Notes: generated from the letters alone by a model not told the origin. Counted from the first letter of the stretch, positions 8,834-17,660 are shown. The stretch: 52,014 nucleotides of DNA from Bacteroidales bacterium (GCA_017531225.1 JAFXLL010000006.1:1-52014), one strand, 5' to 3'. Numbers and translations: made by a program.

Positions 8834-9926
8834 GCATCTTTTCCAGCATGAATTCGGCCGCATGGCCGTCGCCGAACACTTCCGGGAAGTTGATGGGCGG
8901 CTGTTGCAGATAGTGATGGCTGGCTTCAAGAATCTTTTCTTTGTCGGCATCGGCCAAAGTGGCGGCGCCGGTTTCCACGATTTCCACCCATTCGGTCTCT
9001 GGACGCAAAATCACACAGGGCTTCTTGAAGAAATAGGACTCTTTTTGTACTCCGCCTGAGTCGGTGAGCACCAATTGGGCATGCTTTTCCATCTGAATCA
9101 TTTCGAGGAAGGATACTGGCTCCGTGACGATGATGTTGTCGGCATGGAAACCAGTCGCCTTTTTGCGTGTCCTTGGGTGCATGGGCAGCACTACAGTGAT
9201 TTCTTTCGAGAGCTCTTTGAAGGCATCCAAAATGGCGTTGAGCCGCTCGGGTGAATCGGTGTTGCTATCTCGGTGCAGCGTGGCCAGCACGTATGGCTTT
9301 CCTTCTAATCCTAACTGTTTCAGCAGTGAAACTTTTTGGTCGGCGATGCTTGAAAAATGAAGGCTGTTGTCATACATGATGTCGCCACAGTGATAGACTT
9401 TGGGATTATCGATGTCGTATGGTCCGACGTTGTCGATGCTGAAGCCTTCACGGGCGAGATTCTCGAATCCAGCGCGTGTAGGAGTGAAGAGTAGGGCGGA
9501 GCAGTGGTCGCACACGATGCGGTTGATTTCCTCGGGCATGCTTTTGTTGAACGAACGTAGGCCTGCTTCGATGTGGACGACGGGCACGTGGATTTTGGAG
9601 GCGGCCACGGCACCGGCAAGGGTGGAGTTGGTGTCGCCGTAAAGCACCATGCAGTCGGGCTTCTCATCCATGAGGATCTGCTCGATGCCTTCGATCATTT
9701 TGGCAGTTTGAACGCCATGCGAGGCGGAACCCACATGAAGGTTATAGTCGGGGTGGGGGATGCCCAATTCGTCAAAAAACACCTGCGACATGTTATCGTC
9801 GTAATGCTGACCGGTATGTACGATGACCTCTTGGATGCGGTCGGCATAATGATCCTTAATGGCGCGACTCAATGCTGCTGCCTTGATGATCTGTGGGCGT
9901 GCCCCGATGATGGTAACTATCTTCAT
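8820..9926 (-). CDS. wecB: UDP-N-acetylglucosamine 2-epimerase (non-hydrolysing)
   Basis: A 368-residue GT-B-fold epimerase that interconverts UDP-GlcNAc and UDP-ManNAc in the cytoplasm for surface polysaccharide synthesis. Landmarks are MKIVTIIGARPQIIKAAALS, VHTGQHYDDNMSQVFFDELG, LYGDTNSTLAGA, HIEAGLRSF, and the C-terminal LTDSGGVQKESYFFKKPCV (nucleotide binding). Length matches the family. It follows radC by 3 nt, so the two are probably co-transcribed from the promoter upstream of radC. Confidence 0.95.
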   Translation of the reverse strand: MKIVTIIGARPQIIKAAALSRAIKDHYADRIQEVIVHTGQHYDDNMSQVFFDELGIPHPDYNLHVGSASHGVQTAKMIEGIEQILMDEKPDCMVLYGDTNSTLAGAVAASKIHVPVVHIEAGLRSFNKSMPEEINRIVCDHCSALLFTPTRAGFENLAREGFSIDNVGPYDIDNPKVYHCGDIMYDNSLHFSSIADQKVSLLKQLGLEGKPYVLATLHRDSNTDSPERLNAILDAFKELSKEITVVLPMHPRTRKKATGFHADNIIVTEPVSFLEMIQMEKHAQLVLTDSGGVQKESYFFKKPCVILRPETEWVEIVETGAATLADADKEKILEASHHYLQQPPINFPEVFGDGHAAEFMLEKMLTSL

Positions 9927-9929
9927 TTT

Positions 9930-10628
9930 TTAAAACATCAAGCCATGTTCGGCGAAGCTAAAATACGAATTTTCTCCGATAATGAGATGATCAAGTACGT
10001 TGATGTCGAAAATTTTCCCGGCGGCGATTAGATTTTGGGTCAAGTTCTTGTCTTCAGCGCTGGGACGAGGTACTCCGGAAGGATGATTATGGCAAACCAT
10101 GAGGGCTGTGGCTTCTTTCAGTAGTGCGTTCTTGAAGATAACCTTGGGATCGGCCGAGGTCCCGGAGAGGCCTCCAGTGCTGATGCGTTCCACCTTAATT
10201 ACTTTGTTGCCACGGTTAAGGTAGGCCACCATGAAATGCTCCTTAGTTGGGTCGTCGATGAGGGCGAGGAAACTCTCGTAGGCTTCTTGGCTGTTGCTGA
10301 TGGATTTGCGTTGTTCGGGCGAGGTGACGCTCCACCGTCGGCCCAGCTCAAGGGCGGCTGCGATGCTTACGGCTTTGGCTTCGCCGATGCCTTTGTGCTG
10401 CTGCAACTCGTCGATGCTGAGTTTGGAGAGGTCGTAGAGGTTGTCACCCACGGCGTTCAGCACTTCTCTTGCCAATTCCACGGCTGAAAGCTCGCCATTA
10501 CCCGATCCAATCAGGATGGCGATGAGCTCGGCGTTGCTTAAGGTGCCCTTGCCTTTGCTGATCATCTTCTCTCGGGGACGGTCATCGGCAGCCCATGTCT
10601 TTATGCTTTTGCGATCCGTATTAATCAT
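9930..10628 (-). CDS. radC: RadC family protein (JAB/MPN domain)
   Basis: A 232-residue protein with an N-terminal helix-hairpin-helix region (about 25-95, KGIGEAKAVSIAAALELGRR) and a C-terminal JAMM metalloprotease-like domain holding the metal motif CHNHPSGVPRPSAEDK. Historically named a DNA repair protein, but its biochemical role is still unsettled. Full length (family about 220-230). First gene of a radC-wecB unit. Confidence 0.93.
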   Translation of the reverse strand: MINTDRKSIKTWAADDRPREKMISKGKGTLSNAELIAILIGSGNGELSAVELAREVLNAVGDNLYDLSKLSIDELQQHKGIGEAKAVSIAAALELGRRWSVTSPEQRKSISNSQEAYESFLALIDDPTKEHFMVAYLNRGNKVIKVERISTGGLSGTSADPKVIFKNALLKEATALMVCHNHPSGVPRPSAEDKNLTQNLIAAGKIFDINVLDHLIIGENSYFSFAEHGLMF

Positions 10629-10656
10629 TGTCTATAATCATGTTTTAATATGGTCG

Positions 10657-10664
10657 CAAATTTA
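10657..10664 (-). promoter_or_regulatory. -7 promoter element of radC-wecB
   Basis: TAAATTTG on the minus strand matches TAnnTTTG and lies 28 nt before the radC ATG. Confidence 0.6.
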
Positions 10665-10685
10665 ATAGAAATTTTTCTACTAACC

Positions 10686-10717
10686 AAAAAAACCTCCCCT
10701 AAAAGATAGAGGAGGTT
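10686..10717 (-). terminator. Rho-independent terminator of rpsT
   Basis: Read on the minus strand, AACCTCC (10717-10711) pairs with GGAGGTT (10697-10691), with a G-T pair and two more base pairs inside and a 7-nt loop. A run of seven T follows (10692-10686). It sits 25 nt beyond the rpsT stop. Confidence 0.85.
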
Positions 10718-10742
10718 AACATTATGATGAAAAAACTCTTAT

Positions 10743-10997
10743 TTAAGCCAACTTGGCAGTGTATCTTGAGAGCTTTGATTTCAGATTACCGGCCTTGTTC
10801 TTGTGGATGATACCGCGCTTGGCAACCTTGTCGATGATGGAGTACATCTTCGGCAGCTGGTTCTCAGCTTCTGACTTGTCGGTAAGGGTTCTGAATTTTC
10901 TGACTTCGTTACGCATGGATTTAGCATAGTAACGGTTGTGCAGACGTCTCTTTTCGGTTTGACGAATTCTCTTGAGTGAAGATTTGTGATTTGCCAT
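10743..10997 (-). CDS. rpsT: 30S ribosomal protein S20
   Basis: An 84-residue, strongly basic protein ([21 protein letters not shown], then [35 protein letters not shown]) typical of S20, a three-helix protein binding the 16S 5' domain and helix 44. Stand-alone transcription unit with its own -7 box and terminator. An in-frame upstream extension exists but would overlap the promoter. Confidence 0.96.
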   Translation of the reverse strand: MANHKSSLKRIRQTEKRRLHNRYYAKSMRNEVRKFRTLTDKSEAENQLPKMYSIIDKVAKRGIIHKNKAGNLKSKLSRYTAKLA

Positions 10998-11041
10998 TTT
11001 CTAATATCTCTTTTTTGTTTCTTCTTTTTATTTTCGGGCTG

Positions 11042-11049
11042 CAAAAATA
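11042..11049 (-). promoter_or_regulatory. -7 promoter element of rpsT
   Basis: TATTTTTG on the minus strand (TAnnTTTG), 44 nt before the rpsT ATG and just past the mtaB stop codon. Confidence 0.7.
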
Positions 11050-11055
11050 CAACTT

Positions 11056-12378
11056 TTATTGATACGCACAATTATTTTGAGAATATTTTTTTGGAATTGA
11101 TGCTTCAAAAGTCATTTTTTCTTCATTGTTTTGGTTCAATATCTCGTTGAGATTCACTTCAATAAAGCTATTCCTTTCAAGGTTTTCACCAGTAAGTTGG
11201 ATGGGAATGTAATTTTCCCCGTAACCTCTGGCCATCCCCTTGGAGTCGATCCTCTCAATCAGCAATCGTTGGGTGCGACCTTTCATTTGATTGAAGTATT
11301 TGAGCTTGTTTTCCAAAGAAATCGTTCTCATCACCTCGCTGCGTCGGCTCTTCTCGCTTTCGGGCACCTGGTCGGGCATTGCGGCGGCTTTAGTGCCGGT
11401 GCGTTTCGAATATTTAAAGGTGTGGATGTGGCTGAATCCAATCTCGCGAGCGAAGTCGCAACTCTCCTTGAAGGTTTGTTCCGTCTCTCCAGGAAATCCC
11501 ACAATGATGTCGGTAGTGAGGTTGAAGTCGGGACGGAAATCTTTGATGCGTTGGCACATCTCTTTGAACTGAGCCGCCGTATAGAAACGGTGCATCCGTT
11601 TTAAGGTGTCTTCGGATCCGCTTTGGAGGCAGATGTGCATGTGAGGAGCCAACTTCTCATGTTGGAAAAGCTGCAGGAAACGGTCGCTGAACTGGTCGGG
11701 TTCGATGGAGGAGACCCGCACGCGGAAATCGCCATCCATATTAATAATGTGTTCCACCAAAGTCTCGAAGTTGGTCTCACCGTCACGGTATCGTCCCATG
11801 TTGACGCCAGTCAGGACAATCTCCTTGAAGCCGTGGTCGATCACCTCGCGGATGTTACGGAAGATGTCCTCGGCTGGCCTGCTGGTGGATCTTCCCCTGA
11901 CCATGGGGATGATGCAGTAGGAGCAGAAATTGTTGCATCCGTCGTGGATCTTGATGAGGCTGCGGGTGTGGAAGGTGTCGAAGGCGGGTTGGTAGCTGAA
12001 CAGGTCGCGGTCATAGCCTTCGGGGTCGCTGGAGCCTTTCTTGAAGTGCTCGTCAACGATGTCGAAGATGGCGGATTTGCGTTCATTGTCGATGGCATAG
12101 TCGGCGATGCCTTCCTGGATCAATTCCTCCTTACGGTGGTTCACCATGCAGCCGGTGACGACCATCAAGGCGTTGGGATTCTTCCTGCGGATTTGGTGAA
12201 TAGCCTGACGGCATTTCTGGTCGCTTGTATTAGTGACGGTACAGGTGTTCACCACGAAGATGTCGGCCTCTCCCGAGTCCACCACTTCGTAGCCGCCTGC
12301 CTTGAAACGCGACGCCAAGGCATCGGTCTCAAACAGGTTTACCCTGCAACCTAAGGTCTTAAAAGCGATCCTTCTCAT
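11056..12378 (-). CDS. mtaB: tRNA (t6A37) methylthiotransferase MtaB
   Basis: A 440-residue radical-SAM methylthiotransferase that adds a methylthio group to N6-threonylcarbamoyladenosine at position 37 of ANN-decoding tRNAs. The N-terminal UPF0004 domain has the auxiliary-cluster cysteines (TLGCRVNLFETD, VNTCTVTN, VTGCMVNH). The radical-SAM motif CNNFCSYCIIPMVRGRSTS follows near residue 150, then a C-terminal TRAM region. The RVNLFE signature separates MtaB from MiaB/RimO. Last gene of an operon; its start overlaps the tricorn stop by 4 nt (ATGA). Confidence 0.93.
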   Translation of the reverse strand: MRRIAFKTLGCRVNLFETDALASRFKAGGYEVVDSGEADIFVVNTCTVTNTSDQKCRQAIHQIRRKNPNALMVVTGCMVNHRKEELIQEGIADYAIDNERKSAIFDIVDEHFKKGSSDPEGYDRDLFSYQPAFDTFHTRSLIKIHDGCNNFCSYCIIPMVRGRSTSRPAEDIFRNIREVIDHGFKEIVLTGVNMGRYRDGETNFETLVEHIINMDGDFRVRVSSIEPDQFSDRFLQLFQHEKLAPHMHICLQSGSEDTLKRMHRFYTAAQFKEMCQRIKDFRPDFNLTTDIIVGFPGETEQTFKESCDFAREIGFSHIHTFKYSKRTGTKAAAMPDQVPESEKSRRSEVMRTISLENKLKYFNQMKGRTQRLLIERIDSKGMARGYGENYIPIQLTGENLERNSFIEVNLNEILNQNNEEKMTFEASIPKKYSQNNCAYQ

Positions 12379-15300
12379 TTTCCCCAGTACTTGAACGCTT
12401 TCACTTCCTTTTGAAGTTCTTTCACTGCGGTCTCGAGTTGCTCGTCAACGCCGGAAGCCATCTTTTCAGGAGTGTTGCGAACTTTCACGTCGGGTTCCAG
12501 TTGGGTGTTTTCCAACCAGTTGCCTTGCTCGGTGCGGTAGCCTACCACGGGCAGACCGAAATACAACGATGGGTCTTGCAGCGTCTCCCAGGTCACGCTT
12601 GACATGGTGCCGGGCACCGGCATGCCAATCAAGGTGCCCATCTTCTTGTGCTTGTAAACCCAAGGCGTGCCATGGGCGTTGCTATAGTTGGCCTCGCCGA
12701 TGATCATTACCGATGGCTTGTTGTAGCGCCGTGACGGCATCACGCAGGCCACGCTGTCGTTGATCACCTGCTCAAGATATTTCTCGCCGCTGAACAGGAT
12801 CTCGATGTCTTCGTGCAGACGGCCGCCGCCGTTGAAACGGGTGTCGATCACCACACCGTCGCAAAGGTTGTATTTGCCTAAAATCTGTGAATAGACGTCG
12901 CGGTAGCTGGCATCGCCCATACTGCGGATGTGGACGTAGCCTAACTTGCCTTTGGAAAGCTTGGCAACCGTGGCTTCATTATGCTTTATCCAGCGGTTGT
13001 AAAGCAATTCGTTCATGGCGCTGTGGCTGATGGGCTTCACAGTTTCGTCCCACGAGTTCTTGCCTTCTGAAACTGTTACCAGCACGGTCTTGCCGGCCTT
13101 GTTGTTGAGCAGGGGATAATAGTCCATGCCTTTCTTGATTTCTACGCCGTCGATCTTCTCGATGACACAGCCAGCCTTGACTTTTGACTTCCCTTTGTCG
13201 AAAGGTCCGCCTTCCACCACTTCGGCGATCTTCAGTCCGTCGCCTTTATAGTTGAGGTCGAGCAAAACGCCAAACTCAGCGGTGGCATCGCCTCCACGAC
13301 TTGAGCTGCGGTAGCCTGAGCCGGTGTGCGACACGTTGAGCTCGCCGAGAATCTCGCTCAGCATCTCGGAGAAGTCATAGTTGTTGTTGATATGCGAGAG
13401 GAAAGGCCTGTAGGCATCTTTCATCATTTCGAGGTCAACGCCATGATGGTCTTTCATGAAGAAGCGTTTCTCTGTCTGCAAGAACACATGGTTGAACATG
13501 TATTCACGCTCGGCAGCATGGTCGAGTTCCATGGAAGCGTCGTACTTGATGGAAGTGGACTTGCCGCTTTTATCGACCTTTTGCAGGTTGCCACCCGAAA
13601 GCAGGAAAATGTTGTCGCCCTGCATCCTCAGCTGTGCACCGCCTTGTCCCATCTTCTTCAAGATCTTCATCGACTTCTCACGCACGTCGAGTTCCCAGAG
13701 GTCATAGCCTTTTTCGAACGAGGTCATGAAATAGAGCTTGTCGCCGTCTTTCGACATTGCCATGCCACTCAGGTTCGATGACATCGGAGTCAGGCGAATG
13801 ATGCGGTCCTGCAGGTGATTTAGGTCGACTTCAATCGTCTTGGTTTCAGCAGGTTTTTCGTCTTTCTTGTCGTCTTTTTTCTTGTCGTTCTTTTCGTCCT
13901 TTTTCGCCTCATCCTTCTTGTCATCCTTTTTGCCTTTTTCGGTTTCCTTCAGCAAGGCATATTCTTCCTTGCTCAAGCGGAACTTGTCGTAGGCATCTTG
14001 GTTTAAGAAAGCGATGAAAGCATCCCTTTGGCTGCCCCACGAGGCATGGGAACGCATGCCATATCTATCTGAATTGTAAATGATTGCATTACCATCCAAC
14101 ACCCACTGCGGGTCATCGTCGAAGTAGGCACTTTCGGTGATGTTATACATTATTTGATCTCCGTTGGCCGATACGATAGCGACATCGGAATAAGGATCTC
14201 TCATGTGGGTAATCAGCGTCACGGCGAACCATTTGCCATCGGGCGACCATTCGTAACCTATGCTGCCATAATGCTGTGTGCCATCAGTAATCTGGCGCAC
14301 TTCTTTTGAATCTATATTGTAGACTTTCAGAATGTTACGGTTTTCGATGAAAGCAATTTCCTTGCCGTCAGGCGAATAGTCAGGATTACTGCGCTCGATG
14401 CCGTCGTTCGGGAACAGCGGCTTCTCATCAATCAATGTGGCGTAGGCGAAGTTGAAGTCTTCTTTGCGCACAATGGTGGCTTGGTAGAGGTTCCAGTACC
14501 CGTCGCGCTCAGATGCATAGACCATAGTGCGTCCGTCTTTTGAGAATGAGGGGCTGCGTTCGGGTTGCGGCGTATGGGTGATCTGCTTGGTGGTGGCATA
14601 TTCGTCTGTACCAGTCACAAACACTTCGCCACGAGAAGTGAAGGTCACCAGCTTGCCATCCCGACTCAGGCCGAAGTCGCCCACACCCTTGAAGTCCTTC
14701 TTTTCGATTTGCTCCGTAGGTTGGTCGTTGACAATTTCCACATGTACTTTCTTGGGCTTTTCACCTACATGATGAGCATAAATCTCACCCATGTAGCCAT
14801 AGCAAATCACGCCGTTGTTGGCAACGCTCAGGAAACGCACGGGGTGGGTCTTGTAGCGTGTCACAGCCTCGACTTTCTCAAGGTTGTCGATGGGGGCTTT
14901 GTACACGTTGAAGCTACCGCCGTTACGCTCACTCAGGAACACCACTTCCTGATTGCCAGGCAAGTATCGTGGATCACGGTCTTCGCCAACGTTGGTGGTC
15001 AGGATGGTGTGAGTGCCTTTCTTGGCGTCGTAATACACCACGTCGCGGGCTACTGAGGAGACATGATGCTTGCGCCAGATGTTTTCGCTGCCTTTGCGAT
15101 CATAGTAAAGGAACGATTTGCCGTCTTTGTCGAACGAGAGGCTGCACACAGGCACTGCCACCACTTGCTCGGGGCGACCGCCTTTAACGCTTATCTTGTA
15201 TAGTTCAGTAATCCAGCCTGCAGGAAATTGTATGTTTTCAGCTGGTTTCTGGATCTGTGCCGAGAAGTAGATCTCCTTGCCATCGGGTGAGAAGGCCAAC

Positions 15301-15626
15301 GGCGTTTCGTATGCTGAGTTGGTGGTGATGCGCTGGGCCACGCCGCCTTCGACTGAGACACTGTAGATGTCATAGTTGCCGTTGCGGTCAGAAGCGAAGG
15401 CGATGGTCTTGCCATCGGGTGACCAGATAGGCTGGGTTTCGTGCGATGACGAAGTGGTCAGCTGAAGGGCTTTGCCACCTCCGGTAGGGACCACGTACAC
15501 GTCGCCTTTGTAGCAGAAGGCAATCTTGTCACCCTGAGGTGAAATCACATTATAGCGCATCCACAGCGGCTGCGCAGCTACTTGTAATCCAATGAAGCAT
15601 AGAGCAATTAAAAACAGTTTTTTCAT
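12375..15626 (-). CDS. Tricorn-protease-like S41 peptidase (periplasmic)
   Basis: A 1083-residue exported protease with a signal peptide (MKKLFLIALCFIGLQVAAQ). Two beta-propeller blocks of PD40/WD40-like repeats (SPDGKTIAFASDRNGNYDIY and similar) cover about residues 25-570 and 640-700. A PDZ domain lies near 780-850 and a C-terminal S41 peptidase domain with the likely nucleophile Ser982 (ANYSNAHG). Between the propeller halves (about 558-590) is a very lysine/aspartate-rich low-complexity linker. Related proteins degrade peptides in the periplasm. In tricorn-type enzymes the serine is usually followed by Asp-Gly; here it is followed by Asn-Ala. Third gene of the exonuclease-FAH-tricorn-mtaB operon. 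Confidence 0.9.
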   Translation of the reverse strand: MKKLFLIALCFIGLQVAAQPLWMRYNVISPQGDKIAFCYKGDVYVVPTGGGKALQLTTSSSHETQPIWSPDGKTIAFASDRNGNYDIYSVSVEGGVAQRITTNSAYETPLAFSPDGKEIYFSAQIQKPAENIQFPAGWITELYKISVKGGRPEQVVAVPVCSLSFDKDGKSFLYYDRKGSENIWRKHHVSSVARDVVYYDAKKGTHTILTTNVGEDRDPRYLPGNQEVVFLSERNGGSFNVYKAPIDNLEKVEAVTRYKTHPVRFLSVANNGVICYGYMGEIYAHHVGEKPKKVHVEIVNDQPTEQIEKKDFKGVGDFGLSRDGKLVTFTSRGEVFVTGTDEYATTKQITHTPQPERSPSFSKDGRTMVYASERDGYWNLYQATIVRKEDFNFAYATLIDEKPLFPNDGIERSNPDYSPDGKEIAFIENRNILKVYNIDSKEVRQITDGTQHYGSIGYEWSPDGKWFAVTLITHMRDPYSDVAIVSANGDQIMYNITESAYFDDDPQWVLDGNAIIYNSDRYGMRSHASWGSQRDAFIAFLNQDAYDKFRLSKEEYALLKETEKGKKDDKKDEAKKDEKNDKKKDDKKDEKPAETKTIEVDLNHLQDRIIRLTPMSSNLSGMAMSKDGDKLYFMTSFEKGYDLWELDVREKSMKILKKMGQGGAQLRMQGDNIFLLSGGNLQKVDKSGKSTSIKYDASMELDHAAEREYMFNHVFLQTEKRFFMKDHHGVDLEMMKDAYRPFLSHINNNYDFSEMLSEILGELNVSHTGSGYRSSSRGGDATAEFGVLLDLNYKGDGLKIAEVVEGGPFDKGKSKVKAGCVIEKIDGVEIKKGMDYYPLLNNKAGKTVLVTVSEGKNSWDETVKPISHSAMNELLYNRWIKHNEATVAKLSKGKLGYVHIRSMGDASYRDVYSQILGKYNLCDGVVIDTRFNGGGRLHEDIEILFSGEKYLEQVINDSVACVMPSRRYNKPSVMIIGEANYSNAHGTPWVYKHKKMGTLIGMPVPGTMSSVTWETLQDPSLYFGLPVVGYRTEQGNWLENTQLEPDVKVRNTPEKMASGVDEQLETAVKELQKEVKAFKYWGK

Positions 15627-15635
15627 AGTATATAT

Positions 15636-16247
15636 TTATTTCACTTTAAACCAAAATACAAGTTCGTCTTCCAAAAACAGTTCAAGCTTGTCGCCAACGT
15701 GAACCTCTCCGACCCCCTGTGGCGTACCTGTAAAGATATAATCGCCTTCTTTCAATGTCACGAAACGCGATACGTATGACACGATCCGGTCGAAGTTGAA
15801 AATCATGTCGGTGCTATGTCCCTGCTGGGCCCATTCGCCGTTCAGTTTCATGCCGAAGCTGATGTTTTGAGGGTCTTTCAACGTGCTGATTGGCTTGAAT
15901 TCTCCGATGGGTGCTGAGCTGTCGAAGGCTTTGGCAATCTCCCAAGGCTGTCCCTTTTCAATGCAACGCCGTTGCAGGTCTCGGGCGGTGAAGTCGATGC
16001 CCACGGTGATGGCGTCGTAATACTTATGGGCAAACTTTTCTTCGATGGAACGTCCTGGCTTACAAATTCTAATAACCAGCTCCGTCTCATAATGGATTTC
16101 ATGCGAAAAGTCAGGATAAAAGAAGGGGTTGTGCGGCAGCAGCAGTGCCGAAGCTGGCTTCATGAAGAAGAGCGGCTCGGCGGGCAGTTCCCGGTCCAAC
16201 TCGGCGATATGCGCCAGGTAGTTTCTTCCTATGCAGATGATTTTCAT
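15636..16247 (-). CDS. Fumarylacetoacetate hydrolase (FAH) family protein
   Basis: A 203-residue single-domain FAH-family enzyme (MKIICIGRNYLAHIAELD, MKPASALLLPHNPFFYPD, HYETELVIRI, GVDFTARDLQR, DYIFTGTPQGVGEVHVGD), metal-dependent, probably acting on a 2-oxo or acylpyruvate-type substrate; the exact one is not predictable. The frame is open eight codons upstream, but that would overlap the exonuclease stop codon; ATG 16245-16247 begins one base after that stop and gives the family's usual N-terminus. Co-transcribed with the exonuclease and tricorn genes. Confidence 0.88.
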   Translation of the reverse strand: MKIICIGRNYLAHIAELDRELPAEPLFFMKPASALLLPHNPFFYPDFSHEIHYETELVIRICKPGRSIEEKFAHKYYDAITVGIDFTARDLQRRCIEKGQPWEIAKAFDSSAPIGEFKPISTLKDPQNISFGMKLNGEWAQQGHSTDMIFNFDRIVSYVSRFVTLKEGDYIFTGTPQGVGEVHVGDKLELFLEDELVFWFKVK

Positions 16248-16248
16248 G

Positions 16249-17067
16249 TTAATAACGTGCGGTTTTGCCACCCATTCTGAGCTTGATGGCGGTGATGAGT
16301 TTCTTTGTGTAAAGCGGGAAGTCGCTGTTCATCATCCAGGAATAGTATGACGGCTCCATGCGGAACACGTCTTCCACCCGCTTGCCTTTGTGCTTGCCAA
16401 ATTGAAACACCTCTTGGCCCTCAGCGTCATAGATGATCTGCCCCGAAAGGTCGGCGTTCTGATGATGTGCTGAGAATTGCGACAGCTCCTTCATGTCGTT
16501 GACGGGTCCTTGCGATTTCATACCTTTGGAGTCCTCATAATCAACGCCTTGGTATTTGTCGAGCATGGCCTTCAGCACCTCGTAGGTGGCTTTGGTGTCG
16601 GCTCCAGCGCCGTGTGCTCCTTCGAGTTCCTCGTGGCAGAAGAAACGGTAGGCGCCTTTCAACGTACGAGGTTCCATCTTCATGAAGATGTTCATCACAT
16701 CAATGAAATTGCGATCTTTCAGGTCAAATTCACAGTCAACGCGGAGAAACTCCTCCATGAGCATCGGGAGGTCGAACTTCAAGATGTTATAGCCCGCCAA
16801 GTCGGCATTGCCGATGAATTGGGCGATCTCTTTGGCCTTTTCACGGAAAGTCGGCTGGTTGGCTACCATGAGGTCGGTGTAACCGTGTACCGAAGAGGCT
16901 TCCTCAGAGATGTGCATCTCGGGGTTGAGCAGCCATGTGCGTTGCTCTTCAGTGCCGTCGACGTTCACTCGTAAAATGCTGATTTCAACGATTCGGTCGT
17001 GTGTGGTATTGAGTCCTGTAGTCTCCAAATCGAAAAAGGCTACGGGTCGTTTTAAGTTCAATTCCAT
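16249..17067 (-). CDS. 3'-5' exonuclease, DnaQ/epsilon type, with C-terminal DUF3820-like domain
   Basis: A 272-residue protein with a DEDDh exonuclease domain: ExoI FFDLETTGL, ExoII GYNILKFDLPML, ExoIII HGAGADTKATYEV. The C-terminal part (about 220-265, VFQFGKHKGKRVEDV... PSYYSWMMNSDFP) resembles the short DUF3820 module found after such exonucleases. It probably trims or proofreads DNA. A much longer open frame extends upstream, but that part is low-complexity and runs through the -7 promoter, so ATG 17065-17067 (MELNLKRPVAFFD) is the start. First gene of the operon. Confidence 0.9.
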   Translation of the reverse strand: MELNLKRPVAFFDLETTGLNTTHDRIVEISILRVNVDGTEEQRTWLLNPEMHISEEASSVHGYTDLMVANQPTFREKAKEIAQFIGNADLAGYNILKFDLPMLMEEFLRVDCEFDLKDRNFIDVMNIFMKMEPRTLKGAYRFFCHEELEGAHGAGADTKATYEVLKAMLDKYQGVDYEDSKGMKSQGPVNDMKELSQFSAHHQNADLSGQIIYDAEGQEVFQFGKHKGKRVEDVFRMEPSYYSWMMNSDFPLYTKKLITAIKLRMGGKTARY

Positions 17068-17093
17068 GAATTTAAAATTTTTTTTCTTTTTTG

Positions 17094-17101
17094 CAAAGAT
17101 A
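17094..17101 (-). promoter_or_regulatory. -7 promoter element of the exonuclease operon
   Basis: TATCTTTG on the minus strand, 26 nt before the exonuclease ATG. It lies back-to-back with the PUR gene promoter, only 13 nt away. Confidence 0.75.
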
Positions 17102-17114
17102 GTAGAAATTGTTT

Positions 17115-17122
17115 TACCTTTG
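17115..17122 (+). promoter_or_regulatory. -7 promoter element of the PUR-family gene
   Basis: TACCTTTG (TAnnTTTG), 32 nt before the ATG. A possible GTG start at 17122 overlaps this box and can be dismissed. Confidence 0.75.
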
Positions 17123-17154
17123 TGCGATTTTTCAAACTTATAAAAAGAAAAGAT

Positions 17155-17505
17155 ATGATGGAAGAAAATGAAATGATGAATGAGAAGGAAGATTTGTTCT
17201 CGAAAGCAGTCAGAGCAGGGAAAAGAACCTATTTCTTCGATGTGAAAACCACCAAGAACGATGAGAAATACCTCACCATAACAGAAAGCAAGCGCCGTTT
17301 CGATAATGAACAAAATCGCTTCTTCTTTGAAAAGCACAAGATTTTCCTCTACAAGGAAGATTTTGAGAAGGTTTCAAAGGCTTTGGGTGATGCCATCAAT
17401 TTCATTGAGACCGGTGTTTATCCGGAGGACTACAACGAGGAACCCGCTACCAACAACGAGGATGGCCTCGACAAGTGGTTCGACGATTTGGACAAGAACA
17501 ACTGA
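17155..17505 (+). CDS. PUR-family (DUF3276) DNA/RNA-binding protein
   Basis: A 116-residue protein homologous to bacterial Pur-alpha-like proteins: TYFFDVKTTKNDEKYLTITE, SKRR, FFFEKHKIFLYKEDFEKVSK, followed by an acidic tail (EDGLDKWFDDLDKNN). The single PUR repeat forms a beta-beta-beta-beta-alpha whirly-like fold that binds single-stranded nucleic acid as a dimer. Monocistronic, with its own promoter and a strong terminator. ATG at 17155 or 17158 are both possible starts. Confidence 0.9.
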   Translation: MMEENEMMNEKEDLFSKAVRAGKRTYFFDVKTTKNDEKYLTITESKRRFDNEQNRFFFEKHKIFLYKEDFEKVSKALGDAINFIETGVYPEDYNEEPATNNEDGLDKWFDDLDKNN

Positions 17506-17527
17506 TCTCGTTCTGAGAAAGACATCA

Positions 17528-17560
17528 GGGGCTGCATCGAAAGATGCGGCCCCTTTTTTT
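17528..17560 (+). terminator. Rho-independent terminator of the PUR gene
   Basis: GGGGC-T-GCATC, a GAAA tetraloop, then GATGC-G-GCCCC (17528-17553) and seven T. The single T-G pair inside the stem is a wobble. The stem ends 48 nt after the stop codon. Confidence 0.93.
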
Positions 17561-17587
17561 ATCAACAATAGTTTTCGTTGTTGATAA
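17559..17587. repeat. Perfect 10-bp inverted repeat upstream of parA
   Basis: TTATCAACAA (17559-17568) and TTGTTGATAA (17578-17587) face each other across 9 nt. Each arm contains TTATCAACA, one base from the DnaA-box consensus TTATNCACA. It overlaps the end of the preceding T-run and lies 40 nt upstream of the parA -7 box. Confidence 0.6.
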
Positions 17588-17626
17588 CTTTCATTTCTCG
17601 AAAACAACAAAAACGGTCAAAAAACG

Positions 17627-17634
17627 TACTTTTG
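17627..17634 (+). promoter_or_regulatory. -7 promoter element of parA
   Basis: TACTTTTG (TAnnTTTG), 26 nt before the parA ATG; no clear -33 element. Confidence 0.65.
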
Positions 17635-17660
17635 CCAACGGTAAAATCAGACAATAATCC

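Noticed and set aside
11623-12354. Long open frame on the plus strand opposite mtaB
   Set aside because: The minus strand encodes MtaB with all cluster cysteines; the plus-frame translation is low-information and rich in Val/Asp, typical of an antisense reading.
13850-13950. Frameshift suspected in the Lys/Asp-rich part of the tricorn gene
   Set aside because: The frame continues intact on both sides into recognisable propeller repeats, so it is a low-complexity linker.
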